Shown: positions 16,681 to 25,429 of the stretch, one piece after another
How positions within the stretch are numbered: the first letter of the stretch is position 1
How the letters are laid out: every line of letters starts with the position of its first letter
Origin: [Eubacterium] saphenum
GTDB taxonomy: Bacteria; Bacillota; Clostridia; Peptostreptococcales; Anaerovoracaceae
Direction of reading: 5' to 3'
DNA length: 64,000 nt
NCBI GenBank assembly: GCA_004555725.1
Contig: SFHC01000010.1
Location: 6,925 to 70,924 of the forward strand
Program-made: the position numbers and the translations under genes
Notes under the pieces: generated by a model
Database searches by the model: none
What the model saw: the letters and a program-made list of their open reading frames with translations, nothing else
What the model was told of the DNA's origin: nothing

Positions 16681-17229
16681 ATGGCAGAAGAAAGAAAGAC
16701 GCTGGGCAAGGTATTGTTCACGGAGCAGGATATTATCGGAAAAGCCGAAGAGCTCGGCGCGCAGATTACGGAGGATTATCAGGACGGTGATCTGATCGTT
16801 GTCGGTACATTAAAGGGCGCGGTCATGTGGATGAGCGAGCTGATTAAACATATCGATCTGGACCTTAAGATTGATTTTGTATCTGCGAGCAGCTATGGTT
16901 CAGGCACGACCAGCAGCGGAGTGGTGAAAATCACCAAGGATCTGAGTATGGATATTTATCAGAAGGATGTTCTGATCGTAGAAGATATCATTGATACGGG
17001 GACAACGCTGAATTATCTGACTAAGAGTTTCAAAGAACGTGGCCCGAGAAGCGTGAAAATCTGCACCATGCTGGATAAACCATCCCGCAGAAGAGTGCCG
17101 CTCGCGCCGGACTATAAAGGGTTTACGGTAGAGGATCTGTTCATCATCGGCTACGGACTCGATTATGACCAGAAATACAGAAATCTGCCGTATATCAGCT
17201 ATCTCGAATCTGGAGATATCCAGGAATAA
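16681..17229 (+). CDS. hpt: Hypoxanthine phosphoribosyltransferase
   Basis: A 182-residue purine-salvage enzyme that converts hypoxanthine (and usually guanine) with PRPP to IMP or GMP. The PRPP-binding motif VLIVEDIIDTGTTL lies at 97-110, with the acidic pair Glu101-Asp102. The flexible-loop region SASSYGSGTTSSG and the C-terminal base-binding stretch GYGLDYDQKYRNLPYI are present. AAGGAG lies just before the ATG. In many Firmicutes hpt sits between tilS and ftsH; here it does not, and is followed after 21 nt by a membrane protein gene. Confidence 0.96.
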   Translation: MAEERKTLGKVLFTEQDIIGKAEELGAQITEDYQDGDLIVVGTLKGAVMWMSELIKHIDLDLKIDFVSASSYGSGTTSSGVVKITKDLSMDIYQKDVLIVEDIIDTGTTLNYLTKSFKERGPRSVKICTMLDKPSRRRVPLAPDYKGFTVEDLFIIGYGLDYDQKYRNLPYISYLESGDIQE

Positions 17230-17250
17230 TCGGGAAAGGAGCGGATATCT

Positions 17251-17919
17251 ATGAAAAAGACAAGCATTGGCGTGTCACTTCTTGCAGTGATCACGATCCC
17301 GCTTGCAATCATTCTGCTCAGTTCCAATATTGCGCTTCGTCTCCCGCTGACGTATCAGTTCTATTTTACGGATAAACAGGCCGTTTCTTCAGCCGGATAT
17401 ACAGTAACCGAGAGTGAGATGAGCCGTGAGATCGCAAAGAGCCTGAATTCTTTCTCAAAGAGCGAGTTTCAGGTGTACGAGAAAAACGGACCGTATAAGG
17501 ATCCGATTTTCGGAAAAACCGATCAGAAAGTGGTTAACCAGGTGAGGAAACAGCTTAATGCAGAGCTGATCATCGGGATTTTTGCGCTGATCGCCTCTAT
17601 TCTGCTGTTTGAGTTTACACTGAGGCAGAAAATGCAGGAGTGGCTGACCGCTGAAGGTCAGTGGGGCAGCGCGATTGTCTGCGCTGTACTGGTGCTTCAG
17701 ATGATCCTGCTGAACATTCAGGGGGTCCGGAGCTGGCTGTACAGGCATCTCATCGGCATACCACTGAAAAAGAGCAACGCGCTCTACACCCTGATGCATC
17801 TTGGGTTTGCAAAATCCTATCTGGTGTTCAGTACAGTGATTGCGGTGATCCTGCTGCTGATCTTTGTCTACATTCTGTTCCGGCGGACGAGGCCGAAGGG
17901 AAAGATATTTTATCGTTAA
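17251..17919 (+). CDS. Four-helix membrane protein, resembles DUF1461
   Basis: A 222-residue inner-membrane protein with four predicted transmembrane segments, at about residues 7-27, 108-125, 140-160 and 192-212. A long extracytoplasmic loop between helices 1 and 2 contains ESEMSREIAKSLNSF and a YKDPIFGKTDQKVV stretch. The layout and the loop resemble the DUF1461 (TIGR01906) integral membrane family, whose function is unknown; this match is judged by eye only. AAAGGAG precedes the ATG. It follows hpt closely and may share its transcript. Confidence 0.7.
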   Translation: MKKTSIGVSLLAVITIPLAIILLSSNIALRLPLTYQFYFTDKQAVSSAGYTVTESEMSREIAKSLNSFSKSEFQVYEKNGPYKDPIFGKTDQKVVNQVRKQLNAELIIGIFALIASILLFEFTLRQKMQEWLTAEGQWGSAIVCAVLVLQMILLNIQGVRSWLYRHLIGIPLKKSNALYTLMHLGFAKSYLVFSTVIAVILLLIFVYILFRRTRPKGKIFYR

Positions 17920-17981
17920 CGAGCTGTCTATGTGCGTTCATAACAGGGGGGCATGCAGCGGACAGCCGGATATTGCAGGGC

Positions 17982-18009
17982 GAGCGCCGCGATTTAGCTT
18001 GCGGCGCTC
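17982..18009 (+). terminator. Perfect 9-bp hairpin after the DUF1461-like gene
   Basis: GAGCGCCGC (17982-17990) and GCGGCGCTC (18001-18009), followed by a weak T-containing tail (TTGATGTTT). Probably a terminator or RNA 3' end before the PHP gene. Confidence 0.5.
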
Positions 18010-18056
18010 TTGATGTTTCATTGTACAGAAATGGAAACGGAGAAGGAGGAATGCTT

Positions 18057-18881
18057 ATGCTGGAGTTAACGAATTTAGAAGATATTGAACATTTAAATAT
18101 TGATCTTCACATGCATTCGACTTACTCGGATGGAGTAAAGACGCCGGCAGAACTGATCCGCATGAGGAGCCGCGAAGGATGTGTGCTTGCTGCCGTTACC
18201 GATCATGACGGAGCGGACGGCGTCCCGGAAGCCCTGGAAGCCGGAAAGCAGTACGGTGTCCAGGTGCTGAGCGGAATTGAGCTGGGCACATTACTGGACC
18301 ATCGTTATGAACTGCATATTCTTGGTTATCGCTTTGATATCCATGACCCGGTCCTGTGCAGCGAGATTGAAAAGATCCGCGCATACAGGGACGGGAGAAA
18401 CAGTCGTCTTTTGAAGGTGTTTCAGGAGAAGGGCATTCAGATTACCCAGGACGATCTCCGGCAGCATCCGAACCAGGAATATATAGGAAAGCCGAACTTT
18501 GCGATGGCGCTTGAAAAGAAAGGATACGTGAAAACAGTTCAGGAAGCATTTGACTCACCTGAGTTCCTGTCCTCACCTGAGTCACTCGCGCTGAAGAAGA
18601 TGGCGGTGGATCCGCTGGATGCGATGTCCTGGCTCCGCGGCGCCGGGGGAGAGGCGGTATGGGCACATCCGATGGAGACAAAGGCTGCATTGGACAAGAA
18701 GAGCCCAGAGTATCATGCGCTGATCGAATCCATTGCGCGTAAACTGAAGAAGCACGGACTGACAGGAATTGAATGCTGGCACCCGTCCGCAGATCATGAA
18801 GATTCTCTATGGCTGGAAAGCCTGGCAGACAGCTTGGGATTGTTTAAAACCAAAGGTTCAGACTATCATGGCCTGCGGTGA
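18057..18881 (+). CDS. PHP domain phosphoesterase (COG0613, RNase AM/TrpH-like)
   Basis: A 274-residue metal-dependent phosphoesterase of the PHP superfamily. Metal ligands are visible in order: the HMH motif of IDLHMHSTYSDG, TDHDG, GIELGT, HILGY, AHP and the terminal GSDYHG. Relatives act on 3',5'-bisphosphate nucleosides or trim RNA 5' ends; the exact substrate here is inferred, not shown. The frame extends far upstream to 17661 through the preceding gene, but AAGGAGG (18043-18049) lies seven bases before the ATG at 18057 (an ATG at 18051 is too close), so 18057 is chosen. Confidence 0.88.
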   Translation: MLELTNLEDIEHLNIDLHMHSTYSDGVKTPAELIRMRSREGCVLAAVTDHDGADGVPEALEAGKQYGVQVLSGIELGTLLDHRYELHILGYRFDIHDPVLCSEIEKIRAYRDGRNSRLLKVFQEKGIQITQDDLRQHPNQEYIGKPNFAMALEKKGYVKTVQEAFDSPEFLSSPESLALKKMAVDPLDAMSWLRGAGGEAVWAHPMETKAALDKKSPEYHALIESIARKLKKHGLTGIECWHPSADHEDSLWLESLADSLGLFKTKGSDYHGLR

Positions 18882-18964
18882 TTCACAGGACGTCAGGCAG
18901 GGTAAGGAAATCATAGAACCGTGGGATTGGTCACAAAATCCGGGAGGAGAATTACTCGTTTCGG

Positions 18965-18993
18965 TAGACCGATTTACTAAAAAATACTATAAT
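18965..18993 (+). promoter_or_regulatory. Promoter of the beta-CASP gene
   Basis: TAGACC (18965-18970), 17 nt, TATAAT (18988-18993), about 105 nt ahead of the start codon. Confidence 0.6.
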
Positions 18994-19099
18994 TGTATCA
19001 GAAACAAAAATACGGATATCGAATAGGAAGTGCAGAATAATATGCGCTTCTATCGATGAGAAAAATTTTCATAATTGTAATTCTATTAAGGAGGACGTC

Positions 19100-20782
19100 A
19101 TGAAAATAAGATTTTGCGGCGCAACATCCGGCGTGACCGGTTCCTGTCACCTATTGATGACCGATAAACATCAGGTATTGCTCGACTGCGGTCAGTTCCA
19201 GGGCGGCAAGGCGCAGGAGGCCATGAACGCAGAGCCGTTTCCGTTCGATCCGGAAGAGATCGAATGCGTAATTCTGAGCCACGCACATATCGACCACTGC
19301 GGAAGACTGCCGCTTCTGGTCAAGAGAGGATTTCACGGTACAATCTACTGCACCAGCGCGACAGCGGACCTTCTGGGCGTGATGCTCCAGGACAGCGCCT
19401 ATATTCACGAACGTGAAGCAGAATGGCAGAACCGTAAAAACATCCGCGCCGGAAAACCGGAAGTGGAACCGCTCTACACAGCGCAGGACGCCGTCAATAC
19501 GATGCAGTATGTCCATCCGGTTCTGTATCAGCAGCTGGTGGAGATCAACGACGAGATGCGGATCGTGTTCAACGATGCCGGCCATATCCTGGGCTCTGCG
19601 ATTACAGAAATCTGGGTAAAAGAAGATAACTGTGAAACCAAGGTCGTCTTTACCGGAGACCTGGGCGAGCGCGACCGTCCGATATTAAGAGATCCGACCA
19701 TCATCAAAAAAGCTGACTGTGTCATCATGGAAACCACATACGGCGACCGTCTGCATACCGAACATGTCGCAGACATTCAGAAGCTGATCAATATCATCTT
19801 GAACACTACCAGGCGCGGCGGAACCGCAGTCATTCCGTCCTTTGCCGTAGGCCGTACACAGGAGCTGATCTATCAGCTGAACCAGTTCTATGAACACGAT
19901 GAGCGCTATAAAGAGGAACTGAGCCGGCTGACCGTGTATGTCGACAGTCCGATGGCCACAACCGCAACAGAAGTGTTCCGCAGAAATCCGCAGGTGTTTG
20001 ATGAAGAAACACGGCAGCTGATTCTCTCCGGCGACGACCCGCTGGATTTCCCGAATCTGCGCTTTACTAAGACGTCTGACGAGTCCAAGCAGCTGAATTT
20101 TGACCACTCTCCCAAAGTCATCATCTCTGCAAGCGGCATGTGCGATGCCGGCCGCATCCGTCATCATCTGAAACACAACCTGTGGGATCCGAAGAGCAGC
20201 GTGATCTTTGTCGGGTATCAGGCAGTCGGAACGCTCGGAAGAGCGCTGGTTGACGGTGCAAAGGATGTCACGCTTTTCGGCGAGCAAGTGCACGTCAATG
20301 CAGAAATCCATAATCTGCAGGGATTCTCCGCGCATGCCGACCAGCATGGACTGTTCTCCTGGGCAGCCGGCCTTCAGAGCTCGCCGAAGCAGCTGTTCCT
20401 GGTTCATGGTGAACTTTCAGCCAAGGAAACCTTTGCCAGACTCCTGCACGATAAACTCGGCTTTAATCCGATTGTTCTGAATGGCAACGCAGAGTTTGAA
20501 ATTTCCGGAACGGATGTTGCACTGCTGAATCGTGAAGAAGCTGAAAAGCAGGAGGCCGAAAACGTTGAAATTCAGCGCCTGCGCGATCAAATCTCAGAGA
20601 TCCACGGCGAACTGGAGAACATCCTGTATAACGCCAACCTCGCGATGCGCAGCGGCATCCCGGAGAAACGCCTGGTACAGATGAACAACATCGTTCAGGA
20701 ACTCGACAAGAGCGTCATGGACTTAGGCGCCGCCGTGTCAGAAGCGGGCGAGGAAGAGAAGATGATTCCGAAGAAGGTATAA
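19100..20782 (+). CDS. Beta-CASP metallo-beta-lactamase-fold RNA hydrolase (COG1236 type)
   Basis: A 560-residue putative RNA-processing nuclease. The metallo-beta-lactamase core has the zinc motif SHAHIDHCG (His61, His63, Asp65, His66), a second histidine in NDAGHILGS and an aspartate in FTGDLGERDRP. The beta-CASP insertion follows (ETTYGDR, PSFAVGRTQELIYQL, VYVDSPMA, ISASGMCDAGRI), and the C-terminal histidine is in SAHADQ. The last 70 residues form a charged helical tail not typical of the family. Relatives include CPSF-73-like exonucleases and endonucleases. The gene has its own promoter and an AAGGAGG site. Confidence 0.92.
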   Translation: MKIRFCGATSGVTGSCHLLMTDKHQVLLDCGQFQGGKAQEAMNAEPFPFDPEEIECVILSHAHIDHCGRLPLLVKRGFHGTIYCTSATADLLGVMLQDSAYIHEREAEWQNRKNIRAGKPEVEPLYTAQDAVNTMQYVHPVLYQQLVEINDEMRIVFNDAGHILGSAITEIWVKEDNCETKVVFTGDLGERDRPILRDPTIIKKADCVIMETTYGDRLHTEHVADIQKLINIILNTTRRGGTAVIPSFAVGRTQELIYQLNQFYEHDERYKEELSRLTVYVDSPMATTATEVFRRNPQVFDEETRQLILSGDDPLDFPNLRFTKTSDESKQLNFDHSPKVIISASGMCDAGRIRHHLKHNLWDPKSSVIFVGYQAVGTLGRALVDGAKDVTLFGEQVHVNAEIHNLQGFSAHADQHGLFSWAAGLQSSPKQLFLVHGELSAKETFARLLHDKLGFNPIVLNGNAEFEISGTDVALLNREEAEKQEAENVEIQRLRDQISEIHGELENILYNANLAMRSGIPEKRLVQMNNIVQELDKSVMDLGAAVSEAGEEEKMIPKKV

Positions 20783-20830
20783 GTAGACATTTCCCACAAA
20801 TCGAAATACAATAATACATACAACATATCA

Positions 20831-20853
20831 CGGCGCGCCACATGAGCGCGCCG
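20831..20853. repeat. GC-rich hairpin between the beta-CASP and Dabb genes
   Basis: CGGCGCGC (20831-20838) and GCGCGCCG (20846-20853) with a 7-nt loop; no T run follows. Confidence 0.5.
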
Positions 20854-20886
20854 CTTCGTCAGTATATGAATAAAAAAGGAGCGCAC

Positions 20887-21189
20887 ATGGTCAGACATAT
20901 TATTTTATGGCAGTTGAAGGATGAGTATTCGGAAGAACGGAAGCAGGAGATCCGCCGCGGGATAAAGGAGGGACTGGAGTCGCTCCAGGGAAAGGTGCCC
21001 GGCCTTCTGTCCATCACGGTGAAAACTGACCGGCTGGCCTCTTCATCGGCGGACGCGATGCTGGATGCGGCGTTTACGGATGAGGACGCGCTGAAGGCGT
21101 ACCGCGTGCATCCGGAGCATGTAAAGGTTGCGGATTCCCGTGTCCGCCCGTTCGTTAAAACCCGTGTATGCATGGATTATCATGAATAG
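20887..21189 (+). CDS. Dabb family stress-responsive alpha/beta-barrel protein
   Basis: A 100-residue protein of the Dabb (stress-responsive A/B barrel) family. Members are small dimeric ferredoxin-like barrels; some are enzymes, but most have no assigned role. The signs are the N-terminal strand MVRHIILWQLKD, the long following helix (EERKQEIRRGIKEGLESL) and the C-terminal ALKAYRVHPEHVKVADSRVRP. AAAGGAG precedes the ATG at 20887; the in-frame ATG at 20842 has no such site. Its last codons overlap the start of the UvrD-type helicase gene by 8 bases, which suggests a two-gene operon. Confidence 0.87.
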   Translation: MVRHIILWQLKDEYSEERKQEIRRGIKEGLESLQGKVPGLLSITVKTDRLASSSADAMLDAAFTDEDALKAYRVHPEHVKVADSRVRPFVKTRVCMDYHE

Positions 21190-23143
21190 ACAAAAAGAAA
21201 CGGACAAGGAAATACATTTATCCGCAGCGCAGCAGCAGGCCATCCGTAAAGTAGACGGAGCGGAGCTGCTGCTTGCGGTTCCGGGAAGCGGAAAAACCAC
21301 AACACTGGTCGCCCGGCTGGGGTACATGATACGGGAAAAGCAGATTCCGCCGGAAAACATTCTGGTGATCACCTTTACACGATCAGCCGCGGCCGATATG
21401 CAGAGACGCTATGCGTCTTTTTTTGGTGCGGAATCGGCAGAGCGCATTCACTTCAGCACGATTAACAGTTTCTGCTATTCTGTTGTGCTGTATTACGCAA
21501 AGATGTACAGGAGAAAGAAACCTGCGGATGAGACGAACAGTCCCGGGATAATCCGAATGCTTTATCCAAAGGTATACGGCGGATTCTCCAATGAAAATGA
21601 TGTGAAAGAACTGGCGCAGACGATTACATACATCAAGAATATGCAGCTGTCGGAGGAGCAGATCAGGGAGCTGAAAACGTCTGGGAGCGGTCTTGCCGTG
21701 GAGAAGATGTACCAGGCGTATCAGGAGTATCTGAAGGAAAATTACCTTATGGACTATGATGACCAGATTCTTTTTGCGCATCAGCTTTTGTCGAATTTGA
21801 TGCCCGTCAGGGAACATTTTCAGCGGCAGTTTCCGTATGTATGTGTAGATGAAGCGCAGGATACGTCCAGGGTTCAGCATGAGGTGATTCGTCTGCTTGC
21901 CGGGAAGCGGCGCAATCTGTTTATGGTCGGCGATGAGGATCAGAGTATTTACGGGTTCCGCGCGGCATATCCGAAGGCGCTGATGGACTTTCGGAAGAAT
22001 TATCCGGGTGCGGATGTGATGTTTCTGGAGACCAATTACCGTTCGGCGAAGCGGATTACGGAGCTGGCGGCAAAGTTTATCTCGGGAAACAAGAATCGTT
22101 ATGAGAAGAAAATGCAGCCGGCAAGGAACGATGCAGGTGTGGCAGAAGTGGTTACGCTGAAGCGAAGGGCCATGCAGTATCAGTGGCTGGTAGAGAGGCT
22201 GCAGTCTGCCGGAGAGGACACGGCGGTGCTGTACCGGAATAATGACAGTGCGATTCCGGTGCTGTACGCCCTGCAGAAGGCCGGGATTCCATGCAGAAGA
22301 CGGAATATGGATACACTGTTTTTTCAAAACCGGGTGGTGCAGGATGCAGTGAAAATCATGCAGTTTGCCCTGCATCCGGATTCAAAAGATCTGTTCTGGG
22401 ATTTGTATTATAAATTTGGGGTGAGAATCACCAAAAAGGCCGCGTACATCGCGTCGCGCCATCCATCGAGGAGGTCTGCGGATCCGCTGCTTCACGCTCT
22501 GGAAGTTTCTGATGAACTGGGGCAAAAGAAGAGAGAGGACGTCCGTGCGCTTCGGATGAAATTTCAGCGCATGCGCCAGCGGAATCTTGCAGGAGAAGCA
22601 ATCTCTGCGATCCGTTTCCGGATGGATTATAAGAATGCGGACAGTGAAAAACTGTTTCTTCTTCAGGCTCTTGCCGATCCGGATGAAACGATTGAGCATT
22701 TTCTCCTGAAACTGGATGAGCTGGAGCAGACATTCAGCCGTCCGCAGAGCAGCGGGCAGGAGGATGCGCACGTCATATTGAGCACCATTCACGCGAGCAA
22801 GGGACTGGAATATCCGGCGGTCGTTCTGATCGACGCGGCAGCAGATATTCTACCGGCAGCAGATAATGATCCGGAAGAGGAGAGGCGGATTTTCTATGTC
22901 GGCATGACCAGAGCAAGGGATTCGCTGATTCTGCTGGATTATAAGAATGAGCAGTGTCCGTTCATAAATGAGTGTCAGGGGCGGTCAGGCGGATGGAACG
23001 CGGGGGCGGTCGTGTTTCATAAGAAGTTTGGAAAAGGAACGGTGGTTTCCAATGACGGAAAGACGATTATTGTTGACTTTCAGCGGCGCGGGAGAACCAG
23101 CATGAAACTGGATCTTTGCATCCAGAAACATCTGCTGAGGTGA
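21182..23143 (+). CDS. UvrD/Rep-type superfamily 1 DNA helicase
   Basis: A 653-residue 3'-5' DNA helicase of the UvrD/PcrA type. Motif I is VPGSGKTTT (33-41), motif II VCVDEAQDTS, motif III GDEDQSIYGFR, motif IV TNYRS, motif V STIHASKGLEYPAVVL and motif VI VGMTRARDSL. It ends with a small beta-rich tail (FGKGTVVSNDGKTIIVDF) like the C-terminal Tudor-like domain of PcrA. It is shorter than PcrA, with a reduced 2B region. The start is placed at the ATG that overlaps the Dabb stop; there is no clear ribosome binding site, so coupling is inferred. It is a paralogue of the pcrA-like gene at 50191. Confidence 0.92.
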   Translation: MNRQKETDKEIHLSAAQQQAIRKVDGAELLLAVPGSGKTTTLVARLGYMIREKQIPPENILVITFTRSAAADMQRRYASFFGAESAERIHFSTINSFCYSVVLYYAKMYRRKKPADETNSPGIIRMLYPKVYGGFSNENDVKELAQTITYIKNMQLSEEQIRELKTSGSGLAVEKMYQAYQEYLKENYLMDYDDQILFAHQLLSNLMPVREHFQRQFPYVCVDEAQDTSRVQHEVIRLLAGKRRNLFMVGDEDQSIYGFRAAYPKALMDFRKNYPGADVMFLETNYRSAKRITELAAKFISGNKNRYEKKMQPARNDAGVAEVVTLKRRAMQYQWLVERLQSAGEDTAVLYRNNDSAIPVLYALQKAGIPCRRRNMDTLFFQNRVVQDAVKIMQFALHPDSKDLFWDLYYKFGVRITKKAAYIASRHPSRRSADPLLHALEVSDELGQKKREDVRALRMKFQRMRQRNLAGEAISAIRFRMDYKNADSEKLFLLQALADPDETIEHFLLKLDELEQTFSRPQSSGQEDAHVILSTIHASKGLEYPAVVLIDAAADILPAADNDPEEERRIFYVGMTRARDSLILLDYKNEQCPFINECQGRSGGWNAGAVVFHKKFGKGTVVSNDGKTIIVDFQRRGRTSMKLDLCIQKHLLR

Positions 23144-23177
23144 CCGGGTTTCCTCACAGAAAAACCATATAGCGACA

Positions 23178-23206
23178 TTGAGGCAATGGGAATACTGTGA
23201 TAAAAT
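23178..23206 (+). promoter_or_regulatory. Promoter of the M24 aminopeptidase gene
   Basis: TTGAGG (23178-23183), 17 nt, TAAAAT (23201-23206), about 100 nt upstream of the start. A second TATAAT lies nearby (about 23250) with a poorer -35. Confidence 0.5.
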
Positions 23207-23309
23207 GAATTGTTGGGACATGGGTAATTTTTCTGTGTCCTTGATATTATATAATGCTTTTATAGAATCCTGCACGCAGGGGTTGGTAAAAGGTTAAGAG
23301 GTGAAACAA

Positions 23310-25097
23310 ATGAAGAAAGAAATTGTAGAGCTTCGCGAGAAAATGAAAGAAAATGGCATTGATGTCTATTTTGTTCCATCGGGAGATTATCACAGTTCTG
23401 AGTATGTAAATGACTATTTCAAGGAGCGTGAATTCGCTTCCGGTCTGACTGGCGAGTCCGGAGAGCTGATCGTAAACAGCGAAGGCGCTTATCTGTGGAC
23501 AGACGGCAGATATTTTCTGCAGGCGGAGACACAGCTTGCCGGTTCAGATGTTGAACTGATGAGAATGGCTGAGCCTGGGGTTCCTACGGTTGAGGAGTTC
23601 CTCGAGGATCTCGGAAAGAAGCATCAGGGCTTTACATTCGGATATTACGGACGCGTCCTGAACGCGGACCGCGGAAACGAGCTGAAGGACCTGCTGAGCA
23701 AGTACGATGTTCAGTTTAAGCTGGACAAGGATCTGGTCGGCGAGGTCTGGACGGACAGACCGGAGCTGAAGCCGACAGAGATTTACGAGCTTCCGCTCTC
23801 CACAGTCGGAAAGACCTGCGAGGAAAAACTGGCAGATGTCCGCAAGGCTATGGCAGATAAGGGAACAGATTACCTTCTGATTACAGACCTGATGGAGAGT
23901 GCATGGCTGTTCAACCTGCGTGCGGACGACATTGCTTATACTCCGGTATTCTTCGGATACACTCTGGTGAGCCAGGATGAGGTCAAGCTGTTCGTCATGG
24001 ACGGCGCTCTGAAGAAAGACGCGTCCGGCAAGCCGGTTCTTCCTTCTGACCAGTTAAATTTTGTCAAAGTGGAAGACTACTACGACATCGACAAGGCAGT
24101 AGCCGCTCTGCCTGCTGACAAGACGCTGTGGGTTGATGAGGGCACATGCAACTACCTGCTGAGCCTGCAGATTCCATCCGGCATGAAGATCGTCAATGAG
24201 ATGACGCCGATTGCTATGATGAAGGCCCAGAAGAACGAGGTTGAGATCAAGAGCACGCTGAACGCGCATCTGAAGGATGGCGTCGCAATGGTCAACCTGA
24301 TTTACTGGCTGAAGAATCATGTCGGTAAAGAGAAGATCACCGAGCTGGATGTCGCTGCCAAGCTGAGAGGATTCCGCGCTGCACAGGAGGGATTCTTTGA
24401 TATCTCCTTTGAGACAATCGCAGGATACGGAAAGAACGGAGCGATTATCCATTATGCTCCGACACCGGAATCTGATACAGAGCTGCAGCCGGAAGGCTTC
24501 CTGCTGCTGGACTCCGGCGGGCACTACATGGACGGAACTACCGACATCACCAGAACCATCAAGCTCGGACCTGTTACACAGGAGATGATCGACGGATACA
24601 CTTACGTTCTGAAGTCCCATATCGCTATGGCAACTGCTGAGCTCACACCGGATCAGAACGGAATCGACCTCGACAGAATCACCCGCGCTCCGATGAGAGC
24701 TGCCGGACTGGACTTCAAGCACGGCCTGAGCCACGGAATCGGCCATCTGCTGAGCGTTCATGAGGGACCGAACATCCTGAGAAGAGTGCCGACACCGATC
24801 GAACTGAGACCGAATATGGTTATGTCCGATGAGCCGGGTCTGTACATCGACGGAGACTTCGGCGTCCGTATCGAGAACGAAGTTCTCCTGAAGCAGAATG
24901 AGAAGGGCAACATCGTATTCCAGAGCATTACATACTGCCCATATGAGAGAGAATGCATCAACACAGCGCTGCTGACAGATGAAGAGCTGGAGTGGGTCAA
25001 CAACTATAACAAGGACCTGCGTGAGAAGCTCGTTCCGCTGCTGGATAAGGAGCAGGCTGAGTTTGTTATGAAGGAAACTGAGCCGCTCACAAAGTAA
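23310..25097 (+). CDS. M24B family Xaa-Pro aminopeptidase
   Basis: A 595-residue cytosolic aminopeptidase P-type enzyme that removes N-terminal residues preceding proline. Two creatinase-like N-terminal domains (about 1-300) precede the pita-bread catalytic domain. The metal ligands are visible as LLLDSGGHYMDGTTDITRTI (two Asp), SHGIGHLLSVHEGP (His), SDEPGLYIDG (Glu) and RIENEVLL (Glu). The long form resembles the eukaryote-like aminopeptidase P group rather than the 40-kDa PepQ type. AGAGGTG six bases before the ATG at 23310 decides the start over the in-frame GTG at 23301. Codon use is strongly biased, as in highly expressed genes. Confidence 0.95.
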   Translation: MKKEIVELREKMKENGIDVYFVPSGDYHSSEYVNDYFKEREFASGLTGESGELIVNSEGAYLWTDGRYFLQAETQLAGSDVELMRMAEPGVPTVEEFLEDLGKKHQGFTFGYYGRVLNADRGNELKDLLSKYDVQFKLDKDLVGEVWTDRPELKPTEIYELPLSTVGKTCEEKLADVRKAMADKGTDYLLITDLMESAWLFNLRADDIAYTPVFFGYTLVSQDEVKLFVMDGALKKDASGKPVLPSDQLNFVKVEDYYDIDKAVAALPADKTLWVDEGTCNYLLSLQIPSGMKIVNEMTPIAMMKAQKNEVEIKSTLNAHLKDGVAMVNLIYWLKNHVGKEKITELDVAAKLRGFRAAQEGFFDISFETIAGYGKNGAIIHYAPTPESDTELQPEGFLLLDSGGHYMDGTTDITRTIKLGPVTQEMIDGYTYVLKSHIAMATAELTPDQNGIDLDRITRAPMRAAGLDFKHGLSHGIGHLLSVHEGPNILRRVPTPIELRPNMVMSDEPGLYIDGDFGVRIENEVLLKQNEKGNIVFQSITYCPYERECINTALLTDEELEWVNNYNKDLREKLVPLLDKEQAEFVMKETEPLTK

Positions 25098-25169
25098 TCA
25101 GGCAGTAAATTCTACCTTGAATTTGTACGTGAGTCACAGTAATCACATGCCTTAATGAGTATTCTTCAT

Positions 25170-25228
25170 AATTGTCACCTTTATTTTGGTTTACAAAGGT
25201 TGACAATTAAGAGAAGAGCGTGTAATAT
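25170..25228 (+). promoter_or_regulatory. bioB promoter with candidate BirA operator
   Basis: TTGACA (25200-25205), 17 nt, TAATAT (25223-25228). The -35 box is embedded in GGTTGACAATT, the right arm of an inverted repeat whose left arm is AATTGTCACC (25170-25179). A further half-site, GGTTTACAA, lies between. This resembles the Gram-positive BirA operator (TTGTTAACC, spacer, GGTTAACAA), though the spacing is slightly long and the arms are imperfect. Occlusion of the promoter by biotin-charged BirA is inferred. The adjacent 25098-25169 shows nothing. Confidence 0.55.
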
Positions 25229-25230
25229 TA

Positions 25231-25287
25231 AAGCTGTTCCATGCAGGACGAATCCAAGATCCGTCCCTGCATGAGACAGCTTTTTTT
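25231..25287 (+). terminator. Strong terminator right after the bioB promoter
   Basis: The outer arms AAGCTGT (25231-25237)/ACAGCTT (25276-25282) and inner arms CATGCAGG (25240-25247)/CCTGCATG (25266-25273) form a long stem, followed by seven T. It would serve the upstream aminopeptidase gene, but it also lies immediately downstream of the TTGACA/TAATAT promoter. Confidence 0.85.
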
Positions 25288-25429
25288 AATCCGTCAAGCT
25301 GACCGATGATGGACATAAATGCCGAAAAGAAACGGTTTTGCTTATATTCACAGGATACCGATGATTGAGAATAATGTGGAAACAAGTGTGAACTGTGTCA
25401 CTGTGCGGATGAACAGAGAAGAGGAGAAT

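Noticed and set aside
17661..18056. N-terminal extension of the PHP protein
   Set aside because: The extension runs through the preceding membrane-protein gene in another frame, while a strong AAGGAGG lies just before the ATG at 18057.
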